Source of the DNA: Oscillospiraceae bacterium
Lineage (GTDB): Bacteria > Bacillota > Clostridia > Oscillospirales > Acutalibacteraceae
Direction: 5' to 3'
Assembly: GCA_015066245.1 (NCBI GenBank)
Contig: SVOS01000001.1
Coordinates: forward strand, 1 to 64,000
DNA length: 64,000 nt
In this document: in pieces, positions 9,599 to 18,334 of the stretch
Numbering within the stretch: the stretch's first letter is position 1
How the letters are laid out: each line of letters starts with the position of its first letter
Notes under the pieces: model-generated
Databases searched by the model: none
Told to the model about the DNA's origin: nothing
The model's input: the letters and a program-made list of their open reading frames with translations, nothing else
Position numbers and translations under genes: made by a program

Positions 9599-9940
9599 TT
9601 AAAATACAATATTATTATATCCCCAGACATCGGTTTCTGAGAATTTAACATATACTCTGTCGGGAGAAATAGAGAGCTCTCTGTCCATAATATCACAGAT
9701 AGCAGATGTGAGCTTTTCGGCGTTTGCCTTAGTTACGCTGCCCAGAAGAGCAACCTCAACATAGGCGGTATCGCCCTGCTGGTTTCCCTGAAACCAGAGA
9801 CGGCAGTTATCCTCAAAGCCTAACATAAGATAAGCCTCGCCCTTGCCGATAAGGGTGATAGCCTTGCCAAGCTCTGCCTTTAAAATTTCTTCTTTTTCCT
9901 TAGTAATTGTTGTTGTAACTTTAGTATTGATAAAGGGCAT
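9599..9940 (-). CDS. MIF/phenylpyruvate tautomerase family protein
   Basis: A 113-residue protein of the tautomerase/MIF superfamily. Pro2 directly follows the initiator Met (MPFINTKVTT) and would become the catalytic N-terminal proline after Met removal. The rest fits MIF: two beta-alpha-beta units, GKGEAYLMLGFEDNCRLWFQG, VALLGSVTKANAEKLTSAICDIM and a C-terminal segment SPDRVYVKFSETDVWGYNN. MIF homologues act as trimers on keto-enol substrates such as phenylpyruvate, but the bacterial substrate is rarely known. AGGAGG lies just upstream of the ATG, and a promoter is at 9970-9998. First gene of the operon with yjbQ and murF. Confidence 0.85.
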   Translation of the reverse strand: MPFINTKVTTTITKEKEEILKAELGKAITLIGKGEAYLMLGFEDNCRLWFQGNQQGDTAYVEVALLGSVTKANAEKLTSAICDIMDRELSISPDRVYVKFSETDVWGYNNIVF

Positions 9941-9969
9941 AATAAAACCTCCTGAAAAAATCTTATATT

Positions 9970-9998
9970 ATTGTACCATTATATAAAAACCATTGCAA
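9970..9998 (-). promoter_or_regulatory. Promoter of the tautomerase-yjbQ-murF operon
   Basis: Minus-strand TTGCAA (9998-9993) and TACAAT (9975-9970) are separated by 17 bp, about 30 bp upstream of the ATG at 9940. Confidence 0.65.
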
Positions 9999-10013
9999 GA
10001 AAAACAAAGAAAA

Positions 10014-10047
10014 GACACGGCCTTTATGAAAAAAGCCGTGTCCTCTT
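10014..10047. terminator. Hairpin terminator, probably bidirectional
   Basis: GACACGGC (10014-10021) pairs with GCCGTGTC (10035-10042). On the plus strand the run CTCTTTTT follows. On the minus strand TTTTC and TTTG follow, just after the stop of the lipoprotein gene at 10049. Confidence 0.7.
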
Positions 10048-10048
10048 T

Positions 10049-10699
10049 TTATTCGATAGTCATAAATCCAAAGATGTCATCGCAGGTATCTTCGTTGTAA
10101 GAAGTAACTGTAATTGTAACAAGGTAGTTGTTTCTGATTGTTGAAATCTGCTGCTGATACATTCTGAGGTCCTCAAGCTGAGCTGTGCCGTAGTAGGCAT
10201 CGTACTCTTCGCCGTCAACTGTGGCTTTTGATACCTCAAAATCACAGTCTGTATAGCCCATGTTCTCAAAGGTTTCCTCCAAAGCAGGAATTGCCGCTTT
10301 GAAATTTTCTACTGCATCGAATTTCTTGATTTCAGACTTTGACAACTTCTGTGCAGAAATGTTGATATTATCAAAGCCATCATCTGCTGATGCGTACATA
10401 TCTATAAAATTGCCGGATTTCTCATAATACTCTGTAAAATCCTCAGGCAGATAGTCCATTGTAAAATTGTTAAGCTCTGCGATTTCTTCTTCTGAGCTGA
10501 AGCTCCAACCGCTGTCCACCTTGCACTTGATGCCGAAAAATTTATTTTCGTATGTATCGCCCGAAATCTCGCCAATCTGAAACTTTACGTCGTTTTCATA
10601 ATGCTCAGACTTAGCTTCTTCGCCCTTAGCTCCGTCACCACAGGCAAAAAGCGAAAGTGAGAGCACCAAAACCAATAAAACCGCAAATATTCTTTTCAT
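10049..10699 (-). CDS. Lipoprotein of unknown function
   Basis: About 216 residues. The start is placed at ATG 10699 because AGGAGG lies 8 bases before it, whereas the alternative TTG at 10705 is only 2 bases from that site. MKRIFAVLLVLVLSLSLFACG is a lipoprotein signal with lipobox LFAC, so the mature protein starts at the cysteine and is anchored outside the membrane. The rest has no motif I recognise: acidic, with EISGDTYENKFFGIKCKVDSGWSF and a C-terminal LVTITVTSYNEDTCDDIFGF. This pattern is common in small Clostridia lipoproteins with a NTF2-like or PsbP-like fold, but that is a guess. An extended -10 (TGATATAAT) lies about 25 bp upstream, and a hairpin terminator follows the stop. Confidence 0.65.
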   Translation of the reverse strand: MKRIFAVLLVLVLSLSLFACGDGAKGEEAKSEHYENDVKFQIGEISGDTYENKFFGIKCKVDSGWSFSSEEEIAELNNFTMDYLPEDFTEYYEKSGNFIDMYASADDGFDNINISAQKLSKSEIKKFDAVENFKAAIPALEETFENMGYTDCDFEVSKATVDGEEYDAYYGTAQLEDLRMYQQQISTIRNNYLVTITVTSYNEDTCDDIFGFMTIE

Positions 10700-10761
10700 A
10701 ATCAAAACCTCCTAAGTTTTTTACATTATATCACACAGTGTTTCATAAATCCACAACTTTT

Positions 10762-11079
10762 TCAGCTTGTAAACTCACTGAGGGCTTTCTGCATTTCTTC
10801 TTCGCTATCAAAATAAATGCCGTTTTTGATTTTTACCTGCACATCCTTGGGCAGAGAGCTTACTGCACAGGTGGTCTCGAGATATGGTTTCTCTCCTTTT
10901 CCCTTATACACCACAATTCTGTCACCCATAGCCTTTATAATGTATCCGTCATCTGATACAGAGGATGAGTTTTTGGTGTTTTCCACGGTTTTTGACTCTG
11001 AGGTAACAGTGATGATAAATCCCGAAGCAAGAACAGAAGCAATTACAATAAGACAAGTTACATAGTAAAGTTTTTTCAT
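10762..11079 (-). CDS. BofC-like small membrane-anchored protein
   Basis: About 105 residues with an N-terminal transmembrane segment (LYYVTCLIVIASVLASGFII) and an outside part ending GYIIKAMGDRIVVYKG, then VSSLPKDVQVKIKNGIYFDSEEE and a terminal EFTS. The SLP-x(4)-KNGI and terminal [ED][YF]TS pattern resembles the C-terminal domain of BofC (bypass of forespore C) and of short uncharacterised Clostridia relatives. I assign only similarity. The start could be ATG 11079 or GTG 11088; both are weakly supported by GGCGG. It is divergent from the penicillin-binding protein gene at 11279. Confidence 0.5.
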   Translation of the reverse strand: MKKLYYVTCLIVIASVLASGFIITVTSESKTVENTKNSSSVSDDGYIIKAMGDRIVVYKGKGEKPYLETTCAVSSLPKDVQVKIKNGIYFDSEEEMQKALSEFTS

Positions 11080-11177
11080 AATATTCACCGCCGCAGTTAT
11101 TTTTTCACAAAAATTTATGATTATTCACTTATCTTACTGTAGGGATATTAAAAAATACGCAAATCATAAAAAATCCT

Positions 11178-11206
11178 TTGTTTTTTTACTGCACAAGTGG
11201 TATACT
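11178..11206 (+). promoter_or_regulatory. Putative promoter of the PBP-hom-lysC transcript
   Basis: TTGTTT (11178-11183) and TATACT (11201-11206) have a 17-bp spacer. A perfect TATAAT at 11208-11213 with weak TTTACT (11185-11190) is an alternative -10. The gap 11080-11277 holds nothing else I can identify. Confidence 0.5.
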
Positions 11207-11278
11207 GTATAATGTATAGATATTTGCGTATCACAAATTTATGTTAAAATCAAAGTATGATTTAACGGAGGCTCAAAT

Positions 11279-13561
11279 ATGCGTACAACTGACATAAGTA
11301 AATATAAAGAAAAAGACCAAAGCAGAAAAGCTCACGGTTTGCCCTCTCCTGTAAAGACTGTCCTTTCCTGCGTACTTAAAGTTCTTTTGGCTGTTTTTCT
11401 GGTGTGCTTTATTGCAGGCATTATTCTCTGCTTTAATGTCATGCTTTATCTGGTTGAGCTCTCGAGCCATCCTTCGGGCATCGACCTTGACGCACGAAGC
11501 CTTAACCAGTCAAGCTTTGTGTATGTAGAAAATCCCGAAACAGGGGAATTTGAAGAATATCAGGTGCTTTACGGCAGCGAAGACCGCGAATGGGTAGAGT
11601 TTGACAAAATGCCCCCTCACCTTTTCGATGCCATTATCGCCATTGAGGACAGACGTTTTTACGAACATAACGGCGTTGACTGGCTGAGAACAGGCAGTGC
11701 GGTAATTAACCTTGCCACCTCGGGAGATGACTCCTACGGCGGCTCCACGATTACCCAGCAGCTCATCAAAAACCTTACTCAGGACGACGAGGCAAGCATC
11801 AACCGTAAAGTCCGCGAAATCGTCAAGGCTCTTAAGGTTGAGCAGGAATACACCAAGGACGAAATCCTTGAGGCATATCTGAATGTTGTTAACTTCGGCG
11901 GAAGTTGCCAGGGTGTTCAGGCTGCATCAAAGAGATATTTCAACAAAGATATCTCCGACTGCTCCATTGCCGAGTGTGCCGCTATTGTAGGCATCACCCA
12001 GAACCCCTCTGCATGGGACCCCTTCATCTATCCCGACAACAACAAATACCGTCGTGAGATTATTATTGACGAAATGCACTCTCAGGGCAAGATAACAGAC
12101 GAAGAATATGAAGCCGCTTTGAAAGAGTCCGAGAACATGGACTTTGCCGATGCAGACGAAGGAAATGTTGACATTAACTCCGGTGATGTTCAGAACTGGT
12201 ATCAGGACGAGCTGGTTTATGACCTTGCAGCAGACCTTGCAGAACGCTACGATATCTCAGAATCGGCTGCCATTGACAAGCTTTACACCGAAGGATACAA
12301 GATTTACTCTGCTATGGACCCCAAGGCTCAGGAGATTATCGAGGAAGAAGCTCTTAACATCGACAAAGATAGCGACCCCGGTCTTCAGATTGGTATGTCT
12401 ATGGTAGGTCTGGACGGCAGGGTTATTGCTACGGCAGGTTCTTCCGAAAAGAAGGAAGCCAACCTCATCCACAACCGTGCCACAATGTCCTTTTTGCAGC
12501 CCGGCTCATCCATCAAGCCTGTGGTTGCTTACCCCTACGCTATTGAGCGTAACCTTATCCACTACTCATCCTATATCTCTGACCAGCCTCTGGACAGTTG
12601 GATATATTCTGACGGCTCAAAGGGCCCCTACAACTGGTACGATTATCACCACAAAAACGGCCTTATGACCGTTGATGCTATTGAATGGTCATCAAACTGT
12701 TGTGCTGCCCGTTGTATTGATTTAATCGGCGGTCCCGAAGTCGCCTATGACCACGCAACAACCTTCCTGGGACTTAATCATCTCAACGAGGATGACCGCG
12801 GTGCTATTGCCAGCCTTTCCTTGGGCGGTATGAACGGCGGTGTTTCTGTAAGAGAGATGGCTAATGCCTACACCTATGTTGCCAACGGCGGTATGCATTA
12901 TGATACCTATACCTATTATTATGTAACCGACAGACGCGGCAATGTTATTCTCGACAACCGCGACCGCGTAGGTATTCAGGCTTATTCCAAAGAAACCGCA
13001 ACCATCATGAACCGCCTGCTCTATGCAAACTTAAACGCTGAAACCCACCACACAAGTGCTTTCTACGCATCTGTTTACGGCTGGGAAATCTGCGGCAAGA
13101 CAGGTACCACCAACGACGAGTATGACAGCTGGTTCTGCGGTGTATCTCCCTATGCAGCCCTTGCAGTATGGACAGGTTTTGACGACCCTGCAAGCGTTTG
13201 GAATACCGACAATGCAACCATCACATTCTCAAAAGTTATGGGAAGATACCTTGAGGACAAAGAATACAAAGACTATGACCTTTCAGAAGGTGTTATAGAG
13301 GCCGAGTATTGCACAATCACCGGCAAGCTTGCCGAGAAAACCTGCAAGACAAAGGCTACAGGCTACTATACCGAGGACAATATGCCCTCCAAGTGTAAGA
13401 GCCACGCAGGCTTTATCGAAGACGAGACAAAGCCCACAAATCCCGGTCAGGAAAATGACGAACCCTCAACAGCTCCCACAGTAGGAATTGAGATTGATAT
13501 TCCCACTGCACCTGTTGAACCCACAACCACAGACCCTCAGGAGACTGTGGCAGAAAACTAA
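11279..13561 (+). CDS. Class A penicillin-binding protein (PBP1a type)
   Basis: A 760-residue bifunctional cell-wall synthase: one N-terminal transmembrane helix (about 28-57), a glycosyltransferase family 51 domain and a transpeptidase domain. The GT51 motif AIEDRRFYEHNGVDW places the catalytic Glu at 123, followed by GGSTITQQLIKNL and REIVKALKVEQ. The transpeptidase has SSIK (Ser410, Lys413), the SSN motif in EWSSNCCAA and KTGTT (Lys607). The tail from about 700 is Pro/Thr/Glu-rich (TKPTNPGQEND, TAPTVG) and probably unstructured. It polymerises lipid II and cross-links peptides outside the membrane. hom follows after 36 bp with no terminator, so the three genes may share a transcript. Confidence 0.93.
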   Translation: MRTTDISKYKEKDQSRKAHGLPSPVKTVLSCVLKVLLAVFLVCFIAGIILCFNVMLYLVELSSHPSGIDLDARSLNQSSFVYVENPETGEFEEYQVLYGSEDREWVEFDKMPPHLFDAIIAIEDRRFYEHNGVDWLRTGSAVINLATSGDDSYGGSTITQQLIKNLTQDDEASINRKVREIVKALKVEQEYTKDEILEAYLNVVNFGGSCQGVQAASKRYFNKDISDCSIAECAAIVGITQNPSAWDPFIYPDNNKYRREIIIDEMHSQGKITDEEYEAALKESENMDFADADEGNVDINSGDVQNWYQDELVYDLAADLAERYDISESAAIDKLYTEGYKIYSAMDPKAQEIIEEEALNIDKDSDPGLQIGMSMVGLDGRVIATAGSSEKKEANLIHNRATMSFLQPGSSIKPVVAYPYAIERNLIHYSSYISDQPLDSWIYSDGSKGPYNWYDYHHKNGLMTVDAIEWSSNCCAARCIDLIGGPEVAYDHATTFLGLNHLNEDDRGAIASLSLGGMNGGVSVREMANAYTYVANGGMHYDTYTYYYVTDRRGNVILDNRDRVGIQAYSKETATIMNRLLYANLNAETHHTSAFYASVYGWEICGKTGTTNDEYDSWFCGVSPYAALAVWTGFDDPASVWNTDNATITFSKVMGRYLEDKEYKDYDLSEGVIEAEYCTITGKLAEKTCKTKATGYYTEDNMPSKCKSHAGFIEDETKPTNPGQENDEPSTAPTVGIEIDIPTAPVEPTTTDPQETVAEN

Positions 13562-13597
13562 CCAACTAAGGAAAACCAAAGGTAGGAGTGAACTTAA

Positions 13598-14845
13598 ATG
13601 ATATCAGTGGCAATTATGGGACACGGAGTTGTAGGCTCCGGCGTTGATGAGATTATCCGCACCCATAAAGACAGACTCTTTTCCGCTATCGGCGAAGAAC
13701 TTGACGTAAAGTATATCCTGGACTTAAGGGATTTTCCCGACAGTCCTCACGCTGACAGATTCACAAAGAATTTTGAGGATATCGTAAACGACGTAGAAGT
13801 AAGAGTTGTTGCCGAGGCAATGGGCGGTCTTAACCCCGCTTATGACTACACAAAACGCCTTCTTAAAGCAGGCAAAAGCGTTGTAACCTCCAACAAAGAG
13901 CTTGTAGCCCAGCACGGTGCAGAGCTTCTTCAGATTGCAAAGGACAACAACGCAAACTACCTCTTTGAGGCAAGCGTTGGCGGCGGTATTCCCATTATCA
14001 GACCCTTAAGCAAGTGCCTTGCAGCAAACAACGTTGACGAAATCGCAGGTATCTTAAACGGTACAACAAACTTCATCCTCACAAAGATGATTGCTGAGGG
14101 CATGGGCTTTGACGAAGCTCTTAAGATTGCTCAGGAACTTGGCTATGCCGAGAAAGACCCCACCGCAGACGTTGAAGGTCATGATGCTTGCAGAAAAATC
14201 TGCATCCTGGCATCTCTCGCCTACGGCAAGCATGTTTATCCCGACAATGTACATACAGAGGGTATCACAAAGATCACTCTTGAGGATGTTCAGTACGCCG
14301 CAAACTACGGATGTGTTATCAAGCTCATCGGCAGATGCAAGGTAGAAGAAGGCGGCATGATGGATATCGGCGTTGCTCCCATGTTTGTTCCCTGCTCAAG
14401 CCAGCTTGCAAACATCAACGATGTATTCAACGGTATTATGGTACGCGGTGACTGCACAGGCGACGTAGTATTCTACGGCAAGGGCGCAGGCAAGCTTCCC
14501 ACTGCTTCTGCAGTTGTTGCTGACGTTATCGACTGTGCTCTCCACTTAAAGCGCAGAAAGCTTATTTTCTGGGCTGACTCAAAAGAGCAGAACATCCTTC
14601 CTATGGAAGAAAGCAAAACAGCTCTCTACATCCGCATCAACACCGAGGATAAAGAGGCTGCATATAATACATTAACCTCTGCTTTGGGCGAGGTTAAGAC
14701 ACTCAGCCGTGTGGATGCTCCCGAAAACGAGGTTGCTTTCGCTACTGCTAACGAGGTTAAGTACGGTGATGCTCTCAATGCTGTTGAGGCTCTCAAGGCT
14801 CAGGGTGCTGAGGTTATTTCCGTAATCAGAATCGGAAACTTATAA
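13598..14845 (+). CDS. hom: Homoserine dehydrogenase
   Basis: It reduces aspartate semialdehyde to homoserine with NAD(P)H on the branch to threonine and methionine. At 415 residues it is normal for the Gram-positive type. The N-terminal nucleotide-binding loop is GHGVVGSGV. SNKELVAQHG and the substrate-domain signature ILNGTTNFIL are present, as are GYAEKDPTADVEGHDACRK and the catalytic-lysine region. A C-terminal ACT-like regulatory domain covers about 335-415 (YIRINTEDKEAAYNTL, GAEVISVIRIG). The start has a GGAG-type site (GGTAGGAG) 9 bases upstream. It is followed after 22 bp by lysC, the enzyme two steps earlier in the same pathway. Confidence 0.95.
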   Translation: MISVAIMGHGVVGSGVDEIIRTHKDRLFSAIGEELDVKYILDLRDFPDSPHADRFTKNFEDIVNDVEVRVVAEAMGGLNPAYDYTKRLLKAGKSVVTSNKELVAQHGAELLQIAKDNNANYLFEASVGGGIPIIRPLSKCLAANNVDEIAGILNGTTNFILTKMIAEGMGFDEALKIAQELGYAEKDPTADVEGHDACRKICILASLAYGKHVYPDNVHTEGITKITLEDVQYAANYGCVIKLIGRCKVEEGGMMDIGVAPMFVPCSSQLANINDVFNGIMVRGDCTGDVVFYGKGAGKLPTASAVVADVIDCALHLKRRKLIFWADSKEQNILPMEESKTALYIRINTEDKEAAYNTLTSALGEVKTLSRVDAPENEVAFATANEVKYGDALNAVEALKAQGAEVISVIRIGNL

Positions 14846-14867
14846 TACTGAAAGGGTTATATATACT

Positions 14868-16082
14868 ATGAGTTTAATTGTTCAGAAGTTTGGCGGCTCA
14901 TCTGTAGCCGACAAAGACAGAGTAATGAATGTTGCATCCATTGTTGCAGACACATACAAAAAAGGCAACGACGTTGTAGTTGTTGTTTCTGCACAGGGCG
15001 ACACAACAGACGACCTTATTGCAAAATATAAGGAAATCGACGAGAACGCAAGCAACCGCGAAAAGGATATGCTCTTAGCTGCAGGCGAGCAGATTTCTAT
15101 CTCTCTCCTTGCTATGGCTCTCCACAAGCTGGGTTGTCCCGCAATCTCTCTTTTAGGCTGGCAGGCAGGCTTTGCTACCTCATCTTCTCACACAACTGCA
15201 AGAATCAAAAAGGTAGACACATCCCGTCTTAAGGCAGAAATCGCCAAGAAGCAGATTGTTGTTGTAGCAGGCTTCCAGGGCCTCAACAAATACGACGACA
15301 TCACAACCTTAGGCCGCGGCGGCTCTGACACAAGTGCTGTTGCTATTGCCGCTGCAATGCACGCTGACCTCTGCCAGATTTACACTGACGTTGAAGGCGT
15401 TTACACAGCAGACCCCAGAAAAGTTCCCAACGCTCAGAAGCTTGAGGAAATCTCTTACGATGAGATGCTTGAGCTTGCATCCTTAGGTGCACAGGTTCTT
15501 AACAACCGCAGCGTAGAGCTTGCAAAGAAATTCGGAATCGAGCTTGAGGTACTTTCAAGCTTAACACATAAACCCGGTACAATAGTAAAGGAGAAACCTA
15601 AAATGGAAAAAATTCTTATCAGCGGTGTAGCTAAAGACACAGATATAGCACGTATTTCAGTTACAAACATCCCCAACGAGCCCGGCTTTGCTTTCAAGAT
15701 GTTCTCACTTCTTTCAGCAAAGAACATCAACGTTGACATCATCCTTCAGTCCATCGGCAGAAACAACACAAAGGATATCACTTTCACAGTTGCTAAGGAC
15801 AACGGTGCAAAGGCTGTAGAAATCCTTGAGAAGAACTACATCAACAAGTATGACGGTGCTCAGGTTCTTCTTGATGATTCCGTTGCAAAGGTTTCTATCG
15901 TTGGTTCAGGTATGGAGAGCCATCCCGGCGTTGCTTCCGATATGTTCGAGGCTCTTGCTGATGCTCAGATCAACATCTCCATGATTTCCACATCCGAAAT
16001 CAAGATTTCTGTTCTCATCGACGCAGATTACGCAGACAAGGCAGTTCGTGTTCTCCACGACAAGTTCTTCTCTGAGGTTTAA
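14868..16082 (+). CDS. lysC: Aspartate kinase, with internal start for a beta subunit
   Basis: It phosphorylates aspartate, the first step to lysine, threonine and methionine. The 404-residue form has the kinase domain (VQKFGGSSVADKDR at the N-terminus, GRGGSDTSAVA, QIYTDVEGVYTADPR) and two C-terminal ACT domains (EKILISGVAKDTDIARI, and VSIVGSGMESHPGVA) that usually bind a feedback inhibitor, lysine or lysine plus threonine. Inside the gene AAGGAG (15588-15593) sits 9 bases before an in-frame ATG at 15603. Bacillus subtilis LysC is known to make a separate regulatory beta subunit from such an internal start. A strong hairpin terminator follows at 16099. Confidence 0.95.
   Translation: MSLIVQKFGGSSVADKDRVMNVASIVADTYKKGNDVVVVVSAQGDTTDDLIAKYKEIDENASNREKDMLLAAGEQISISLLAMALHKLGCPAISLLGWQAGFATSSSHTTARIKKVDTSRLKAEIAKKQIVVVAGFQGLNKYDDITTLGRGGSDTSAVAIAAAMHADLCQIYTDVEGVYTADPRKVPNAQKLEEISYDEMLELASLGAQVLNNRSVELAKKFGIELEVLSSLTHKPGTIVKEKPKMEKILISGVAKDTDIARISVTNIPNEPGFAFKMFSLLSAKNINVDIILQSIGRNNTKDITFTVAKDNGAKAVEILEKNYINKYDGAQVLLDDSVAKVSIVGSGMESHPGVASDMFEALADAQINISMISTSEIKISVLIDADYADKAVRVLHDKFFSEV
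15603..16082 (+). CDS. Predicted in-frame aspartokinase beta subunit (internal start)
   Basis: ATG 15603 is in frame with lysC (codon 246) and is preceded by AAGGAG at a 9-base spacing, better than many true starts in this window. The product of 159 residues would contain only the two ACT regulatory domains, matching the size of the beta subunit known from Bacillus subtilis aspartokinase II. The separate product is an inference from the ribosome-binding site and homology. Confidence 0.55.
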   Translation: MEKILISGVAKDTDIARISVTNIPNEPGFAFKMFSLLSAKNINVDIILQSIGRNNTKDITFTVAKDNGAKAVEILEKNYINKYDGAQVLLDDSVAKVSIVGSGMESHPGVASDMFEALADAQINISMISTSEIKISVLIDADYADKAVRVLHDKFFSEV

Positions 16083-16098
16083 TATCCCGAATACACTC

Positions 16099-16134
16099 AA
16101 AGCACAGCTTTTATTAAAGGCTGTGCTTTTTTTG
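16099..16134 (+). terminator. Terminator after lysC
   Basis: The 10-bp stem AAAGCACAGC (16099-16108) / GCTGTGCTTT (16120-16129) is followed by a T run. Confidence 0.9.
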
Positions 16135-16238
16135 TTTCTGATATCTTACAAAAATGTTAAAAGGATGAAAATTTTTCACTTATTGATAACTTTTCTATAA
16201 AAAAGGTAAATAAGTGTAACAAAATATGCAAAAAAAGA

Positions 16239-16267
16239 TTGCAATAACCACTACATTTTGATATACT
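16239..16267 (+). promoter_or_regulatory. Promoter for trmB and the following genes
   Basis: TTGCAA (16239-16244) and TATACT (16262-16267) with a 17-bp spacer, 53 bp before the trmB start. The AT-rich stretch 16135-16238 shows nothing else. Confidence 0.65.
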
Positions 16268-16319
16268 TATTTTGTATAAGTGTAATTATAACTCAAAATA
16301 TTGTGTTTAAGGTGATTTT

Positions 16320-16976
16320 GTGCGAATCCGTAAAAAGAAATGGGCTCAGCCTGAGCTTGATGCCTGCAACTTCTATGTCAATAACCCTGCTGAGCTTAAG
16401 GGCAAATGGGCAGATTTCTTTGCTGTAAAGAGGCCTCTGGAGCTTGAGGTAGGCTGTGGCAAAGGCACCTTTGTTGCCGAAAAAGCCCTGAGAAACCCCG
16501 ACATAAACTTCATCGCCATGGATATCAAAAGCGATATGCTGGGCGTTGGCAGACGAAATATTGTTAAACGCTTTGAAGAAGCAGGCAAAACCGTAGACAA
16601 CATCGCACTTGTGGCTCATAATGTTGACAGAATTTTCGAGGTAATAAGCGAAGATGACAAAATTGACAGAATTTATATAAACTTCTGTAACCCATGGCCC
16701 CGAGGCAAGCACAACAAACGCCGACTTACCCACAACACCAAGCTTGAGCTTTACAAGAGCTTTCTCAAAAAGGGCGGAGAAATCCACTTCAAGACCGACA
16801 ACGATGAGCTTTTTGATGATAGCCTCGTATACTTTGAGGAGAGCGGATATGAGCTCAAGAAGGTTGTACGGGATTTGCACCACAGTGACGTAGAGGGCAA
16901 CATCGTCACAGAGCATGAAAAAATGTTCTCTGACGAGGGTATACTCATAAAATATCTTGTGGCAGTTCTGCCTTGA
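16320..16976 (+). CDS. trmB: tRNA (guanine-N7-)-methyltransferase TrmB
   Basis: It methylates G46 in the variable loop of tRNA with S-adenosylmethionine. The 218-residue length is typical. The N-terminal MRIRKKKWAQPEL matches the conserved TrmB start, which supports the GTG at 16320 (AAGGTGAT just upstream). The SAM site is LEVGCGKGTFVAEKA. Also present are FIAMDIKSDMLGVG, the catalytic-region INFCNPWPRGKHNKRRLTH and the C-terminal FHFKTDNDELF-like sequence (IHFKTDNDELF). It is followed after 17 bp by a lipoprotein gene. Confidence 0.95.
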   Translation: MRIRKKKWAQPELDACNFYVNNPAELKGKWADFFAVKRPLELEVGCGKGTFVAEKALRNPDINFIAMDIKSDMLGVGRRNIVKRFEEAGKTVDNIALVAHNVDRIFEVISEDDKIDRIYINFCNPWPRGKHNKRRLTHNTKLELYKSFLKKGGEIHFKTDNDELFDDSLVYFEESGYELKKVVRDLHHSDVEGNIVTEHEKMFSDEGILIKYLVAVLP

Positions 16977-16993
16977 CCTGAAAGGATAAAACC

Positions 16994-18307
16994 GTGAATA
17001 AAAAAATACTGCTTCCTTTAATTGCGGCAGTTTTGTGCCTTGTCTTGGCAGGTTGCTCATCGGTGGGACTTTCTGTTGACACCCTGATGCATCCCCCAAA
17101 GGCAGTCGGCGACAAAGCCGACATCCAGTCTCTTATTGACAAAACCGCCGGCGAAGGATACACCCTTAAATATCCCCAGTCGGGCAATTTCCGCTCGGCT
17201 ATTACAATGCAGGATATAGACTCCGACAATATTGACGAGGCTGTGGCTTTTTATCTGCCTCAGGGCGACATTGCCACCGTCAATATGATGGCAATGGACA
17301 ACATCGACGGCACCTGGCAGGTTGTGGGCAACTTCAAAAGCCAGAGCAGTGCAGTTGAGAGCCTTAATTTCTGCGATATAGACGGTGACGGTTTTTCAGA
17401 GATTATCCCATCTTACAAAACCTACACCCCAAATATAAATCAGCTTGCTGTTTTTACCTATGACGGCACCTCTCTCAGAGAAGTCCCCTCAGATTACACC
17501 TGCTCAAGTCTTGTAACAGGCGATTTTGCTGACGGCGGCAAAGACGAGCTTATGCTTCTCTCCCTTTTCTCTACCGAAAAAGAAGCAATGGCAACACTTC
17601 TTACTTTAAATGAAACCAAAAGCGAGCTCTCTGAGCTTGGCTCCTCTCCACTTGACCCTGACGTTGCCTCTTTTGCTCAGCTTTTGACCGGTGAGGTTTT
17701 TGAAAGTCAGCGAGGTCTTGTAATCGACGGATGCACCACCTCGGGCGAATACAACACCCAGATTGTTTACTATAATAAATATTTCAAATCCCTTGAGCGT
17801 ATCGCCTTTACCGAGAACATCTCTTACAATCAGGCAAAGCGAGCTTATGCCGTTATGTCAAAGGATGTAAATGACGACTCGGTTATTGAGGTACCCTCGG
17901 TTTTCAAGCTGAAGATTGAAGAAGACCGTGCAGACGTTGCTCCTTGTGCTGAAATATACTGGTGTCAGCAGACCGAAGAAGGCACAGTACACCTTATTTC
18001 TCACGAAGCCGTCAGCTTTTCTTACAAATTCTCCTTTGATATTCCTGCTGAATGGGACGGCAAGTTCACCGCCCACACCAACCACGACGAAAACGAAGTT
18101 ACTTTTTATACATGGAACAAAGTAAAAATCGGTGATGAGCTTCTGAAAATCAGAATCACCGACAAAAACACCCAGGAAATTCCCGAAGGATACAAGTCTC
18201 TTGCCGAAAACGAGAGCCGCGTATACTCCTACAAGGTTCCTGAGACTTCAGACAAAATGATACTTGGCGACGATGAAATTATTGGAGCCTTTGAATTGAT
18301 GCAATAA
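16994..18307 (+). CDS. Lipoprotein with FG-GAP/VCBS-like repeats
   Basis: 437 residues from GTG 16994, with AAAGGA 7 bases upstream. A lipoprotein signal (LPLIAAVLCLVLAGC, lipobox LAGC) puts it outside the membrane. Three Asp-rich repeats, TMQDIDSDNIDEAVAFYL, NFCDIDGDGFSEIIPSY and VTGDFADGGKDELMLLSL, have the D-x-D-x-D-G-x-x-E calcium-loop pattern of FG-GAP/VCBS beta-propeller blades. The C-terminal third (FDIPAEWDGKFTAHTN) is a separate beta-rich domain. The gene sits 27 bp before a response-regulator gene on the same strand, so it may be an extracellular partner or target of that two-component system. That link is inferred from position only. Confidence 0.7.
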   Translation: MNKKILLPLIAAVLCLVLAGCSSVGLSVDTLMHPPKAVGDKADIQSLIDKTAGEGYTLKYPQSGNFRSAITMQDIDSDNIDEAVAFYLPQGDIATVNMMAMDNIDGTWQVVGNFKSQSSAVESLNFCDIDGDGFSEIIPSYKTYTPNINQLAVFTYDGTSLREVPSDYTCSSLVTGDFADGGKDELMLLSLFSTEKEAMATLLTLNETKSELSELGSSPLDPDVASFAQLLTGEVFESQRGLVIDGCTTSGEYNTQIVYYNKYFKSLERIAFTENISYNQAKRAYAVMSKDVNDDSVIEVPSVFKLKIEEDRADVAPCAEIYWCQQTEEGTVHLISHEAVSFSYKFSFDIPAEWDGKFTAHTNHDENEVTFYTWNKVKIGDELLKIRITDKNTQEIPEGYKSLAENESRVYSYKVPETSDKMILGDDEIIGAFELMQ

Positions 18308-18334
18308 GGATTTAGTGAAACGGAGGTCAAAGAA

